From: a candidate division TA06 bacterium
Lineage (GTDB): Bacteria; Ratteibacteria; UBA8468; MWAK01
Assembly (NCBI GenBank): GCA_022704925.1
Contig: JAKJFK010000029.1
Coordinates: 1 to 12,132 of the forward strand
Reading direction: 5' to 3'
Length of the DNA: 12,132 bases
Each line of letters starts with the position of its first letter. Position 1 is the stretch's first letter. A program made the position numbers and the translations under genes. The notes under the pieces were generated by a model, which was not told the origin of the DNA, made no database searches, and was given only the letters and a program-made list of their open reading frames with translations. Below, piece by piece: positions 5,256-12,062 of the stretch.

Positions 5256-5349
5256 ACCCGCTGGTGATGCTCCTTAATCAGTCGCATCCCCTGACTTCGC
5301 TCCCATCAAGTCCCCCTTTGTCAGGAAGCTGTGCCGGGGGGGGGACTTG
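5256..5349. repeat. Direct repeat unit, copy 2 (overlaps the 3' end of tRNA-Leu)
   Basis: Second copy of the 94-base unit. Its last 18 bases (5332-5349) are the 3' end of the functional tRNA-Leu gene on the minus strand. TCAAGTCCCCC (5306-5316) and GGGGGACTTGA (5340-5350) form an 11-base perfect inverted repeat, one arm of which is the tRNA T-arm. Confidence 0.8.
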
Positions 5350-5416
5350 AACCCCCACGTCCCTAACGGGACAAAGGATTTTAAGTCCTTTGCGTCTGCC
5401 GTTCCGCCACCCCGGC
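5332..5416 (-). tRNA. tRNA-Leu, anticodon UAA
   Basis: Read on the minus strand, 85 bases fold as a complete type II tRNA. The acceptor stem is GCCGGGG/CCCCGGC with discriminator A73. The D-arm is short with a GCG/CGC stem. The anticodon stem AAGGA/UCCUU has loop CUUAAAA, giving anticodon UAA (plus-strand 5381-5383) for Leu UUA codons. The long variable arm GUCCC-GUUA-GGGAC is diagnostic of Leu/Ser/Tyr tRNAs, and the T-arm is GGGGG-UUCAAGU-CCCCC. A73 and the body resemble bacterial tRNA-Leu. CCA is not encoded (CAG follows), so it must be added post-transcriptionally. The gene lies downstream of the ThuA-like gene on the same strand, separated by a possible terminator. The 3' flank is the repeat array. 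Confidence 0.96.
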
Positions 5417-5440
5417 CGGGAAATTCCATTCCGGAAAATC

Positions 5441-5501
5441 AAAAACCGGATCCCCGCTCGACGATCCGCGGGGATGACCAAAAAACAAGCCAATCCGGTT
5501 T
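5441..5501 (-). terminator. Possible terminator: nested inverted repeats after the ThuA-like gene
   Basis: On the minus strand, ATCCCCGC (plus-strand 5468-5475) pairs with GCGGGGAT (5450-5457), then CCGG and a TTTTT run (5445-5441) follow. An outer pair AAACCGGAT/ATCCGGTTT (5443-5451 and 5493-5501) encloses it and ends directly in the T-run. It lies 24 or more bases past the ThuA-like stop and before tRNA-Leu. The CCGG between inner stem and T-run makes it imperfect. Confidence 0.45.
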
Positions 5502-5524
5502 ATATATTAGCACATCTTACCCGC

Positions 5525-6175
5525 TTACCGGGCGGCCCAGAGTAGGCCGCGGCGGAGAATCTCCATGGCCTCCGGCACCTGGAAGTCGGCCGCCACGTGG
5601 CCCAGGGAGGAGTAGAAGACCCGGCCCTGGCCGTAGCGGCGCTTCCAGACCGCCGGCATGACGGTGCCGGCGATCCATTCGGCGTGTTCGCCGCCGAAGG
5701 TGGTGGTCGCCAGGACCTCGTTGCCGGGGTCGACATGCAGGTAGTACTGCTCGGAGCGCATCCGGAAGTCCTTCAGGCCGGCGGTGATCGGGTCGTCGGG
5801 CCGGATGATGTTGACGGTGTAATCAATGATGCCGCCCGGGTGGGCCACCCACTGGCCGCCGACCATGAACTGGTATTCGGTCTGGCTGCGGAAGGAGTCC
5901 GCCAGGCCGCCGTGCCAGCCGGCGAGACCGACCCCGCCCCGGACCGCGGTCAGCAGGCCGGCCAACTGGGGCTTGGCGATTTCGCCCATCGTCCAGACCG
6001 GCACGATCAGGTTGAGCCGGGCCAGTTTCTCCTGATCCAGGTATACGTCGAGGTTCTCGGAGATCTCCACCTTCCAGCCCTCTCCGGTGAGGAAAGCCGC
6101 GACGATATCCGAGGTTTCGACCGGTTCGTGACCCTTCCAGCCGCCCCGCACGATCAAGGCCTCTTTCTGCGCCAT
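5525..6175 (-). CDS. ThuA-like domain protein (trehalose-utilization family)
   Basis: A 216-residue single-domain protein of the ThuA-like family, which has a class I glutamine-amidotransferase-like flavodoxin fold. Recognisable blocks: RGGWKGHEP (10-18), [18 protein letters not shown] (79-96), [12 protein letters not shown] (104-115), [10 protein letters not shown] (141-150), [21 protein letters not shown] (173-193) and RRGLLWA at the end. I chose the ATG at 6175 because GGAGG lies 7 bases upstream; the ATG at 6181 is only one base from that site and would add two residues. In rhizobia ThuA works with ThuB, a Gfo/Idh/MocA oxidoreductase, on trehalose-type disaccharides. Here too the gene directly upstream (19-base gap) encodes such an oxidoreductase, so a role in oxidised (3-keto) sugar metabolism is likely but unproven. 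Confidence 0.9.
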   Translation of the reverse strand: MAQKEALIVRGGWKGHEPVETSDIVAAFLTGEGWKVEISENLDVYLDQEKLARLNLIVPVWTMGEIAKPQLAGLLTAVRGGVGLAGWHGGLADSFRSQTEYQFMVGGQWVAHPGGIIDYTVNIIRPDDPITAGLKDFRMRSEQYYLHVDPGNEVLATTTFGGEHAEWIAGTVMPAVWKRRYGQGRVFYSSLGHVAADFQVPEAMEILRRGLLWAAR

Positions 6176-6194
6176 CTTCATGCCTCCGTTGCCG

Positions 6195-7286
6195 TCATTT
6201 GAAATCGGGATCGAGACGGCCGGGCCGCTCGCAGGCGGTGGCCAGTTTCACCGAGCGGCCGGAAGCGGCCGCCTCAAGAATTGACTGCATGATGTCCAGC
6301 ACGTGCAGGGCCAGCTCGCCGCTGGCCAGGTGGGGCCGCCCCTCGAAGAGGCCGCGCACCAGGTCGGCGGTGCCCAGGCCGCGGCTGTTGGCCGTGTAGC
6401 CGGGATCGAGCGGAATTTCGGACCAGGACTGGCCGCGGCCGCCGGGCAGGTGCAGGATGGGGGCGGCGAACCGGTTGGGATCGGGCAGGGAAAGGGATCC
6501 CTCGCTGCCGTAAACCTCGAGGCGCGGCAGCTGGCCGCCCCAGACGTCGAAGCTGGTGACCAGGGTGGCCAGGGCGCCGGAGGCGAATTCCAGACCGCCG
6601 ATGATGTGGGTGGCCACCTCCACCTTGATCTTTTGACCGGCGTCGGGCTGGCTGGTGATGGTCCGTTCCGGGAAGGAGGCTCGGGCCAGGCCGGTGACCC
6701 GGGCCACCGGGCCGAGCAGGTAGACCAGGGCGGTCAGGTAGTAGGGGCCCATGTCGAAGAGGGGGCCGCCGCCGGGTTTGTAGTAGAAGTCCGGGGCCGG
6801 ATGCCAGCTTTCGTGTCCCCGGCAGACCATGAAAGCGGTGGCAGCCACCGGCACGCCGATCAAACCCTCGTCCAGCCGGCGGCGGGCGGTCTGGTAGCCG
6901 GCGCCCAGGAAGGTATCGGGCGCGCCGCCCAGGCGCAGGTTCTTCGACCGGGCCAGGCCGGCCAGGGCCAGGCCGGTCTCCCGGTCGAGGGCCAGCGGCT
7001 TCTCGCAGTAAACGTGCTTGCCGGCCTCGAGGGCGGCCCGGTTCAGGGGGCCGTGGCCGGCCGGGACGGTAAGATTGACGACCAGCTCCAGTTCCGGATC
7101 GGCCAGGAGCTCGGCGGTCTCCAGGACGCGCGGCACGCCGAACTCGGCGGCCCGGCCTTCGGCCCGGGCCCGGTCCAGGTCGCTGACGGCCTCGACCCGG
7201 ATGAAGGGGAAACTCTCCCGGAAGTTCTTCAGGTAGGTGCCGCTGATGTTGCCGCAGCCGATCACGCCGGTCTTGATCTCTTTCAT
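6195..7286 (-). CDS. Gfo/Idh/MocA-family NAD(P)-dependent oxidoreductase
   Basis: A 363-residue sugar-type dehydrogenase, a normal length. The N-terminal Rossmann fold has VIGCGNISG (8-16), followed by a strand ending [10 protein letters not shown]. The EKP motif of the family is in CEKPLAL (94-100). The C-terminal alpha/beta domain begins near 125; the usual DxGxHxxD motif appears as [10 protein letters not shown] (178-187), with Tyr in place of the usual His. I chose the ATG at 7286, 8 bases after a GGAGA site; the ATG at 7292 is too close to it. The frame stays open further upstream, but that part is antisense-free overlap with the GH99-like gene in another frame and shows no family similarity. 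It sits 29 bases after the GH99-like gene and 19 before the ThuA-like gene, so co-transcription is very likely. The sugar substrate is unknown. Confidence 0.93.
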   Translation of the reverse strand: MKEIKTGVIGCGNISGTYLKNFRESFPFIRVEAVSDLDRARAEGRAAEFGVPRVLETAELLADPELELVVNLTVPAGHGPLNRAALEAGKHVYCEKPLALDRETGLALAGLARSKNLRLGGAPDTFLGAGYQTARRRLDEGLIGVPVAATAFMVCRGHESWHPAPDFYYKPGGGPLFDMGPYYLTALVYLLGPVARVTGLARASFPERTITSQPDAGQKIKVEVATHIIGGLEFASGALATLVTSFDVWGGQLPRLEVYGSEGSLSLPDPNRFAAPILHLPGGRGQSWSEIPLDPGYTANSRGLGTADLVRGLFEGRPHLASGELALHVLDIMQSILEAAASGRSVKLATACERPGRLDPDFK

Positions 7287-7315
7287 CTGCATCTTCTCCG
7301 TGAAGGGTGAAGGGG

Positions 7316-8479
7316 TCAGGGGGCGGCCAACGCCTCCCGCAATGCCTCGAGGCAGGCGAAGCCCTGGTCCCGGGTCGGGGCCAGCACCGAGCTTTCGGTC
7401 CATTCGTTCCAGGCGTTGAGCAGCATCACCCGGGCCGGGCCGGGCTGGCCGGAGAGGAAGCGCCGGGCCGCCGAACAGAGGCGGCCGAAGAGTTCCGGGG
7501 AGTTGTCCGGAATCAGGGCGCCGAAGGGCCATTCCCAGCGCGCCGGCGGCCAGGGTTCGCCGGGACTGTTGCGGGGCGAGACGTCCCAGCCCTGGGTTAC
7601 CACCGGCCAGCAGGGCAGGCCGGCGCCGGCGATCTCCCGCCAGCGGGCCGGGTGCGCGGCCGCCACTTCCCGGTACGGGTTGAGCGCCCGGCCCGGCCGC
7701 CCGCCCTCGGGAGTGACGATGTTGTAGGTGGTGACGTGGTCGAAACCGAGTTTCCGGAAGGTCTCGGCGCCATCGGCCCCACCGGTGAAACCACCCAGGT
7801 AGAGGCCATTGAAACCCGCCCGTTCGGCCCGGCGTCGCATCCGCTCGATCCCGGCGGCCGCGCCGGAGAGGCCGCCCAGCGACTTTAACAGGGCGCCCAG
7901 GTTGAAGAAGCCGAACCAGGGCTTGCCCTCGATGAACCAATAGTTGGGCTGGACGAAGAAGTTGCGGGCGCAGTGGTCAATCACCCGGTCAAGATCCTCC
8001 GGGGTGTGGACGATGGGCAGCAGCTCGGCCGGCGGCCGGCCGACCGGGGCCGGGAAGACGTTGACGATGGTGTGGTTGGCCCACATCAGCCCGAACCGGA
8101 GGCGGTTGCGGTTGGAAGCGGCCAGGAAGCCCCGCTCCAGGGCCTCGTTGAGAATCTCGACGCCCTGGTACCAGTACCAGTCAAAGATGAAAATATCGAT
8201 GCCGTGGCCGGCGGCCGCCTCGATCTCCCGTTCGGCCCAGGCCGGGTCCGACTCGTCGTAGCAGCCCCAGAGGGGTTCCAGGGGCTGCCGGTGACCGGGA
8301 AAACGTGGCCGGGCGGACCGGACCAGTTCCCATTCGCTCCAGCCCGGGCCGAAATGCTTCTCGAAGAAGGGCGTGGGGTGAAAACCGGGAAAGTAGATGG
8401 CGGCCACGCTGAAGTCCTGGCGTCCGGCCGGTTCCAGGCCGGCCAGCCAGTCCGGCTGAACCGGAAAATCAACTTTCAT
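7316..8479 (-). CDS. GH99-like (WbsX-type) carbohydrate-active protein
   Basis: A 387-residue TIM-barrel-like protein. The ATG is supported by AAGGAG five bases upstream. Diagnostic stretches of the glycoside hydrolase family 99-like/WbsX domain are AIYFPGFHPTPF (27-38), GWSEWE, GHGIDIFIFDWYWYQG (91-106), NEALERGFL, RFGLMWANHT (128-137) and the final NAWNEWTESSVLAP (355-368), whose acidic residues are candidates for the active site. GH99 proper contains endo-alpha-mannosidases and mannanases; the WbsX branch is often found in polysaccharide gene clusters and its chemistry is not settled. There is no signal peptide, so it should act in the cytoplasm on imported or intracellular glycosides. It heads the tight cluster with the oxidoreductase and ThuA-like genes. 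The family call is strong; hydrolase activity is inferred. Confidence 0.9.
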   Translation of the reverse strand: MKVDFPVQPDWLAGLEPAGRQDFSVAAIYFPGFHPTPFFEKHFGPGWSEWELVRSARPRFPGHRQPLEPLWGCYDESDPAWAEREIEAAAGHGIDIFIFDWYWYQGVEILNEALERGFLAASNRNRLRFGLMWANHTIVNVFPAPVGRPPAELLPIVHTPEDLDRVIDHCARNFFVQPNYWFIEGKPWFGFFNLGALLKSLGGLSGAAAGIERMRRRAERAGFNGLYLGGFTGGADGAETFRKLGFDHVTTYNIVTPEGGRPGRALNPYREVAAAHPARWREIAGAGLPCWPVVTQGWDVSPRNSPGEPWPPARWEWPFGALIPDNSPELFGRLCSAARRFLSGQPGPARVMLLNAWNEWTESSVLAPTRDQGFACLEALREALAAP

Positions 8480-8534
8480 CGGGTCTCCTTGAAGGCGGGT
8501 CCGCGCAATAACGGCGGGGGTACCGGGATTTAAG

Positions 8535-10706
8535 TTACCTTAAGCCCGCCGGCGGCGTCAAGGCTGGAGCGGCGCCGAAGGCCCAACCGCGCCAGGAGGC
8601 CAGTTTCAGGGCGAGCAGAAAGAGGAAGACCGGCTCGAGGCCCCAGGCCGGGATGAGCAGGCCGCCGACCAGCAGGGCGGCCAGCCAGCCGCCCAGCAGG
8701 TCGGCCGCATAGAGGCGGCCGGCCGGGGGCCCCTCCGGGCCGCCGGCGGCCAGGCAGGCCACGCCAATCGGAAACTGGCCGCCGACCAGGAAGCCGGAGC
8801 CGGCCGTCAGCAGGAAGAGGGCCGGCCGGGAGAGGAACTGGAGGTGGAAGAGAAGCCAGGCCAACCCGAGCCAGAGCAGAAAGGCCGATTCCAGCCAGCG
8901 GAAGGCGGCGGCCGACGACAGGAAACCGGCCAGGCGGCGGCCGGCGAACGAGCCCAGGGCCAGGCCGGCCATGAAGAGGGCGCTCAGGAGTCCGAGCCAC
9001 TGGTAGAGGGCGGCGTACCGGACCTGGAAGGCCCAGAGAATCAGCATCTGGAGGGACAGGCCGGCGAAGCCGCTGGAAAAGAGGCTGCCGGCCGGACCGG
9101 GCCGGCGTCCGGCGGCCAGCCAGAGCAGCGGCAGAAGCCAGAGCAGGCCGGTATAATCCACCAGGCGGCGGTAAAGGCGGCCGGTGGCCGGCGTAAAGAA
9201 GGACTGCCAGTAGCGCAGGCCGGCCAGCAGGAGGCGGGGCTGAAAATCAAGGTTGGGCGGCGCCGCCGGGCCGGCGAGCACCTGATCCTGGAACCAGGCC
9301 AGCCGGGCCGGATCGAGCCGGTAGGCCAGGTAGCCGTCTGAAAGATAACGGGTCGGCCGCTCCAGCGCCCGAAAGCGGCCGAGCACCCTTCCAATCTCCC
9401 AATCCAGATCCGGCGGCCCGGCCAGGAAGAGATTCTCCTGGTCGCCGGGCAGGACCCGCACCCGGCCGAAGACGCCGGCCAGGGTCGAATAGAGCACCCG
9501 GTTGAGCTCGGTCAGCTCCGGCCCGTAGTGAACCAGGGAGCCGGGCAGGGAGATCGCCACCAGCCCGCCGGGGGCCAGCCGCTCCGAGAGGAGGCTGAAA
9601 AACTCCCGGGTAAAATAACGGTTCTGGGCCAGAGTCAACGGCGCGGTCAGGTCGAAAATAATCAGGCCGTAGGATCCCCGATCCCGGCGCAGGAAGTCTC
9701 GGACGGCCGGCAGGGAGCGGGCCGAAACTTCCCCGGGGCGGCTGGTGAAATCGCGGTAAGGACTGCTCCCGCCGGCCCGGCCGAAGAGGTCGTAGAGGCC
9801 TCGGTCGCCGATCAACTGGACGATCTCGGTACCCGGCAGTTCCGGCAGGGAATCGAGTCCGCGCAGGAAGAGGACCCGGCCGGACGGATGCAGCAGCCAG
9901 GGCAACAGACCCAGTTCCTCCTGGCGGGCCGGGTCGGGATGGGTCAGGGGAAGCCCGTTGTAGAACCAGGACTCCTGCCCCTCGCGGCTGACCGAGAGCA
10001 GCTGGCCATAAGGAGAATTGGCAACCCCGCGGAGCTGGAACCCGGGGCAGGCGGCCTGGAGGAGGTGCGCCTCCAGGCCGGGCCGGAAGCCGGCCGCCAG
10101 GAGCAGGACCGTTAGGAACAGGCCGGCCCGGCGGAGCCGCCGGGAGAGTCCGGAGAGGAACAGGGAGACGGTGAAACAGGCGGCCAGCAGCAGGCTGATG
10201 ATCCGGACCGGTTCGAGCCGCTCAAGCAGCAGGAAGGTGTAGAACAGGCCGCCGGATAGATAGCCCAGGGCCTCCCAGAAGTAGACCGAGGCGGCCGGCC
10301 GGGAGCGGAAGAACGCCTGGTTCCAGCGCACCGCCAGGCCGAACTGGCGGCCGAAACAAAAACTCGGAGGCAAGAAAACCAGGCCGGCGATCAGCAGAGT
10401 GGCGGCCATCGGCACACCCAGGCCCGGCAGCAGGCCCAGAAGCGGCCGGCCAAAGCGGACCAGGCCGAAACCGAAGGCCAGGCCGAGACCGGCGCCGGCG
10501 AAGGCGCGGGCCAGCCCGGAGCGTAAGCGACCGCCCCGGGCGCGGCCGGCCAGCCAGCTGCCGGCGGCCCCGCCGACCAGCCAGAAGGAAAGGAGCAGGC
10601 CCAGGACCAGTTCGTTGCCCTGGAAGAGGACCAGCATCTCCCGCAGAAGCAGGGTCTGGCCGATGACGGCCAGGAGGCCGGAGAGAAAAAAGACCAGGTT
10701 CGGCAT
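8535..10706 (-). CDS. Polytopic membrane protein with degenerate spermidine-synthase-like domain
   Basis: A 723-residue protein with the layout of fused transporter/spermidine-synthase-like proteins. N-terminal helices span about 1-205 (start MPNLVFFLSGLLAVIGQTLLLREML). A soluble domain at about 225-480 begins with the spermidine-synthase beta-hairpin GVANSPYGQLLSVSREGQES and continues with YGLIIFDLTAPL and YFTREFFSLLSERLAPGGLVAI. C-terminal helices span about 518-705 and include the family motifs GGQFPIGVACLA and LYAADLLGGWLAALLVGGLLIP. The SAM-binding glycine motif expected after the hairpin is missing: the position reads VLFLRGLDSLPEL, and the acidic residue that binds the SAM ribose is not evident. 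Aminopropyltransferase activity is therefore doubtful. A GGAG lies four bases before the ATG. Only 55 bases separate it from the GH99-like gene, so read-through is possible. The family is well supported; the function is unknown. Confidence 0.88.
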   Translation of the reverse strand: MPNLVFFLSGLLAVIGQTLLLREMLVLFQGNELVLGLLLSFWLVGGAAGSWLAGRARGGRLRSGLARAFAGAGLGLAFGFGLVRFGRPLLGLLPGLGVPMAATLLIAGLVFLPPSFCFGRQFGLAVRWNQAFFRSRPAASVYFWEALGYLSGGLFYTFLLLERLEPVRIISLLLAACFTVSLFLSGLSRRLRRAGLFLTVLLLAAGFRPGLEAHLLQAACPGFQLRGVANSPYGQLLSVSREGQESWFYNGLPLTHPDPARQEELGLLPWLLHPSGRVLFLRGLDSLPELPGTEIVQLIGDRGLYDLFGRAGGSSPYRDFTSRPGEVSARSLPAVRDFLRRDRGSYGLIIFDLTAPLTLAQNRYFTREFFSLLSERLAPGGLVAISLPGSLVHYGPELTELNRVLYSTLAGVFGRVRVLPGDQENLFLAGPPDLDWEIGRVLGRFRALERPTRYLSDGYLAYRLDPARLAWFQDQVLAGPAAPPNLDFQPRLLLAGLRYWQSFFTPATGRLYRRLVDYTGLLWLLPLLWLAAGRRPGPAGSLFSSGFAGLSLQMLILWAFQVRYAALYQWLGLLSALFMAGLALGSFAGRRLAGFLSSAAAFRWLESAFLLWLGLAWLLFHLQFLSRPALFLLTAGSGFLVGGQFPIGVACLAAGGPEGPPAGRLYAADLLGGWLAALLVGGLLIPAWGLEPVFLFLLALKLASWRGWAFGAAPALTPPAGLR

Positions 10707-10761
10707 CTCACTCCATATTTAAGCACAGAATCCGGCCGGTCGGAAAACCGGCGCCGGCGGA

Positions 10762-10779
10762 AACCGGTCCGGACCGGTT
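10762..10779. promoter_or_regulatory. 18-base perfect palindrome in a divergent intergenic region
   Basis: AACCGGTCCGGACCGGTT is a perfect 18-base dyad lying between the divergent start codons at 10706 (minus) and 10926 (plus), a natural place for an operator. CCGG words are common throughout this genome, so chance is a serious alternative. The rest of the 219-base gap is CCGGC-rich and holds no gene. Confidence 0.35.
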
Positions 10780-10817
10780 CACTGTAAGGCCCTGGAATTT
10801 CAGCGGCCGGCGGGAAC

Positions 10818-10846
10818 TTGACAGGGCGCCGGCCTTGTGCCAAACT
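10818..10846 (+). promoter_or_regulatory. Possible promoter for the radical SAM gene
   Basis: A perfect TTGACA -35 (10818-10823) is followed after 17 bases by CAAACT (10841-10846), a poor -10. Transcription from here would give a leader of about 70 bases. The call rests mainly on the -35 hexamer. Confidence 0.3.
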
Positions 10847-10925
10847 TAAAACGGCCGGCGGCCGGCGGGGCCGGCGGGAAGCGTGAAAAAGAGGCCGGGG
10901 CCGGCCGGATAAAACAAGGGAAAAC

Positions 10926-12062
10926 ATGACCGGAAGCGGGCAGCTCAAACGGCGGGCGGCGGGGCGGATATTTACCATTTTGACAGCCTGCTGTTTTGCC
11001 ATCATGGCTGCCGGGCTGGCGGCCCGGGACGCGGCCGGCCAGGACCCGGCCGCCGGCGCGGCGGCCCGCCACTACCAGGCCCGACCCGAAAATCAGGTCC
11101 AGTGCCGGCTCTGCCCGCGCGAGTGCCTGATCCCGGCCGGCGGGAGCGGCTACTGCACGGTGCGGCGGAATGAAAACGGCCGACTGCGCAGCCTGGTCTA
11201 CGGCCAGGCCTGCAGCCTGAACCTGGACCCGGTCGAAAAGAAGCCCCTCTACCATTTCCTGCCCGGAACCCAGACCCTTTCGATGGCCGCGATTGGCTGC
11301 AACCTGCGCTGCTCCTTCTGCCAGAACTACTCAATCTCGATGGCCCGGCCCGGCGAGGTGGAGAGCCTCCCGCTCCGGCCCGAACGGCTGGCGGCCCTGG
11401 CCCGGGAGAAGTCGGCCCCCTCGATCTCCTACACCTACAGCGAACCGACCGCTTACTACGAGTACCTGTACGACTCCGCCGCGCTCGCCCGCAAGGCGGG
11501 CATCCGCAACGTCTGGGTCACCTGCGGCTACATCAACCCCGAACCGCTCGAGGAGCTTTGCGGAGTGCTGGACGCGGCCAACGTGGACCTGAAGGGCTTC
11601 TCCGACGGCGTTTACCGCCGGGTGGCCGGGGCGAAGCTGGCGCCGGTGCTGGCAACGCTGGCCACGCTCAAGCGCAAGGGGGTCTGGCTGGAGGTCGGTT
11701 ACCTGGTTATCCCGACGCTCAACGACGGTCCCAAGGAACTCGCGGATTTCTGCGCCTGGACGGTAAAAAACCTGGGGCCGGAAACGCCGGTCCACTTCCT
11801 GCGTTTCTTTCCCCGCTACCAGATGACCAACCTGCCGGCCACGCCGGTGGCCACCCTGGAACGGGCGTGCCAGGCGGCCCGAGCGGCCGGCAGCCAGTTC
11901 GTCTATATCGGCAACGTGCCCGGCCACCGGGCCAACCACACCTACTGCCCCGGGTGCGAAACGCTACTGATCGAACGGAAGGGGTACTTCATTCAGCAGA
12001 ACCATCTCAAGAATGGCCGCTGTCCGAAATGCGGCCGGAAGATACCGGGGGTGTGGTCATGA
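10926..12062 (+). CDS. amrS: AmmeMemoRadiSam-system radical SAM enzyme (AmrS-like) with hydrophobic N-terminus
   Basis: A 378-residue radical SAM protein. The CX3CX2C cluster motif is CNLRCSFC (C125, C129, C132), which binds the [4Fe-4S] cluster that cleaves SAM. Before it lies the Cys set CRLCPREC...YC (C60, C63, C67, C77) and the block SLNLDPVEKKPLYHFLPG, both typical of the AmmeMemoRadiSam enzyme, a relative of pyruvate-formate-lyase activases. SYTYSEPTAYYEY, NVDLKGFSD and HFLRFFPRYQM follow, and a C-terminal CPGC...CPKC zinc knuckle (C341, C344, C366, C369) ends the protein. The family partners are AMMECR1 and Memo proteins; the reaction is not well defined. The odd part is residues 1-40: a basic start (LKRRAAGR) and a hydrophobic run (15-33) that looks like a signal peptide or membrane anchor. 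AAGGGA lies before the ATG. It overlaps the next gene by ATGA. Confidence 0.92.
   Translation: MTGSGQLKRRAAGRIFTILTACCFAIMAAGLAARDAAGQDPAAGAAARHYQARPENQVQCRLCPRECLIPAGGSGYCTVRRNENGRLRSLVYGQACSLNLDPVEKKPLYHFLPGTQTLSMAAIGCNLRCSFCQNYSISMARPGEVESLPLRPERLAALAREKSAPSISYTYSEPTAYYEYLYDSAALARKAGIRNVWVTCGYINPEPLEELCGVLDAANVDLKGFSDGVYRRVAGAKLAPVLATLATLKRKGVWLEVGYLVIPTLNDGPKELADFCAWTVKNLGPETPVHFLRFFPRYQMTNLPATPVATLERACQAARAAGSQFVYIGNVPGHRANHTYCPGCETLLIERKGYFIQQNHLKNGRCPKCGRKIPGVWS

Larger units (their letters stand above)
4736..5331. other. Gene-free mosaic of repeats and hairpins between tRNA-Leu and the GlpM-like gene
   Basis: About 600 bases with no credible protein. Open frames here give Arg/Gly/Ser-rich or repetitive peptides, change frame across the repeats and lack ribosome binding sites. 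The sequence is less GC-rich than its surroundings and is made of (a) two copies of a roughly 94-base unit, the second ending inside tRNA-Leu; (b) a 31-base perfect direct repeat; (c) at least four hairpins (4867-4902, 4902-4945, 5050-5077, 5097-5127); and (d) another AGTCCCCC-containing segment at 4799-4822. If transcribed on the minus strand it would form the 3' trailer of tRNA-Leu and the long 5' leader of the GlpM-like gene. It could be a tRNA-linked mobile or relic repeat, a structured RNA, or a repeat nursery; the sequence alone cannot decide. Confidence 0.7.

Noticed and set aside
4940-5287. Minus-strand open frame of 115 residues across the repeat array
   Set aside because: It translates the direct repeats and hairpins into low-complexity peptide; the two repeat copies are read in different frames, which argues against coding.
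4736-5331. CRISPR array
   Set aside because: Repeat copies are few, of different lengths and unevenly spaced, and there are no regular spacers or cas genes.
5128-5349. Integrated element bounded by att sites at tRNA-Leu
   Set aside because: Between the tRNA-end copies there are only about 110-240 bases and no integrase or cargo; at most it is a relic, so it is reported as a repeat and not as a mobile element.
6303-7310. 335-residue plus-strand frame opposite the oxidoreductase
   Set aside because: It is antisense to a clearly coding gene, with Gly/Ala/Gln-rich composition typical of high-GC shadows.
7287-7940. Upstream extension of the oxidoreductase reading frame to 7940
   Set aside because: This part overlaps the well-supported GH99-like gene on the same strand in another frame, gives Arg/Gly/Pro-rich peptide, and the family start ([12 protein letters not shown]) is at 7286 behind a ribosome binding site.
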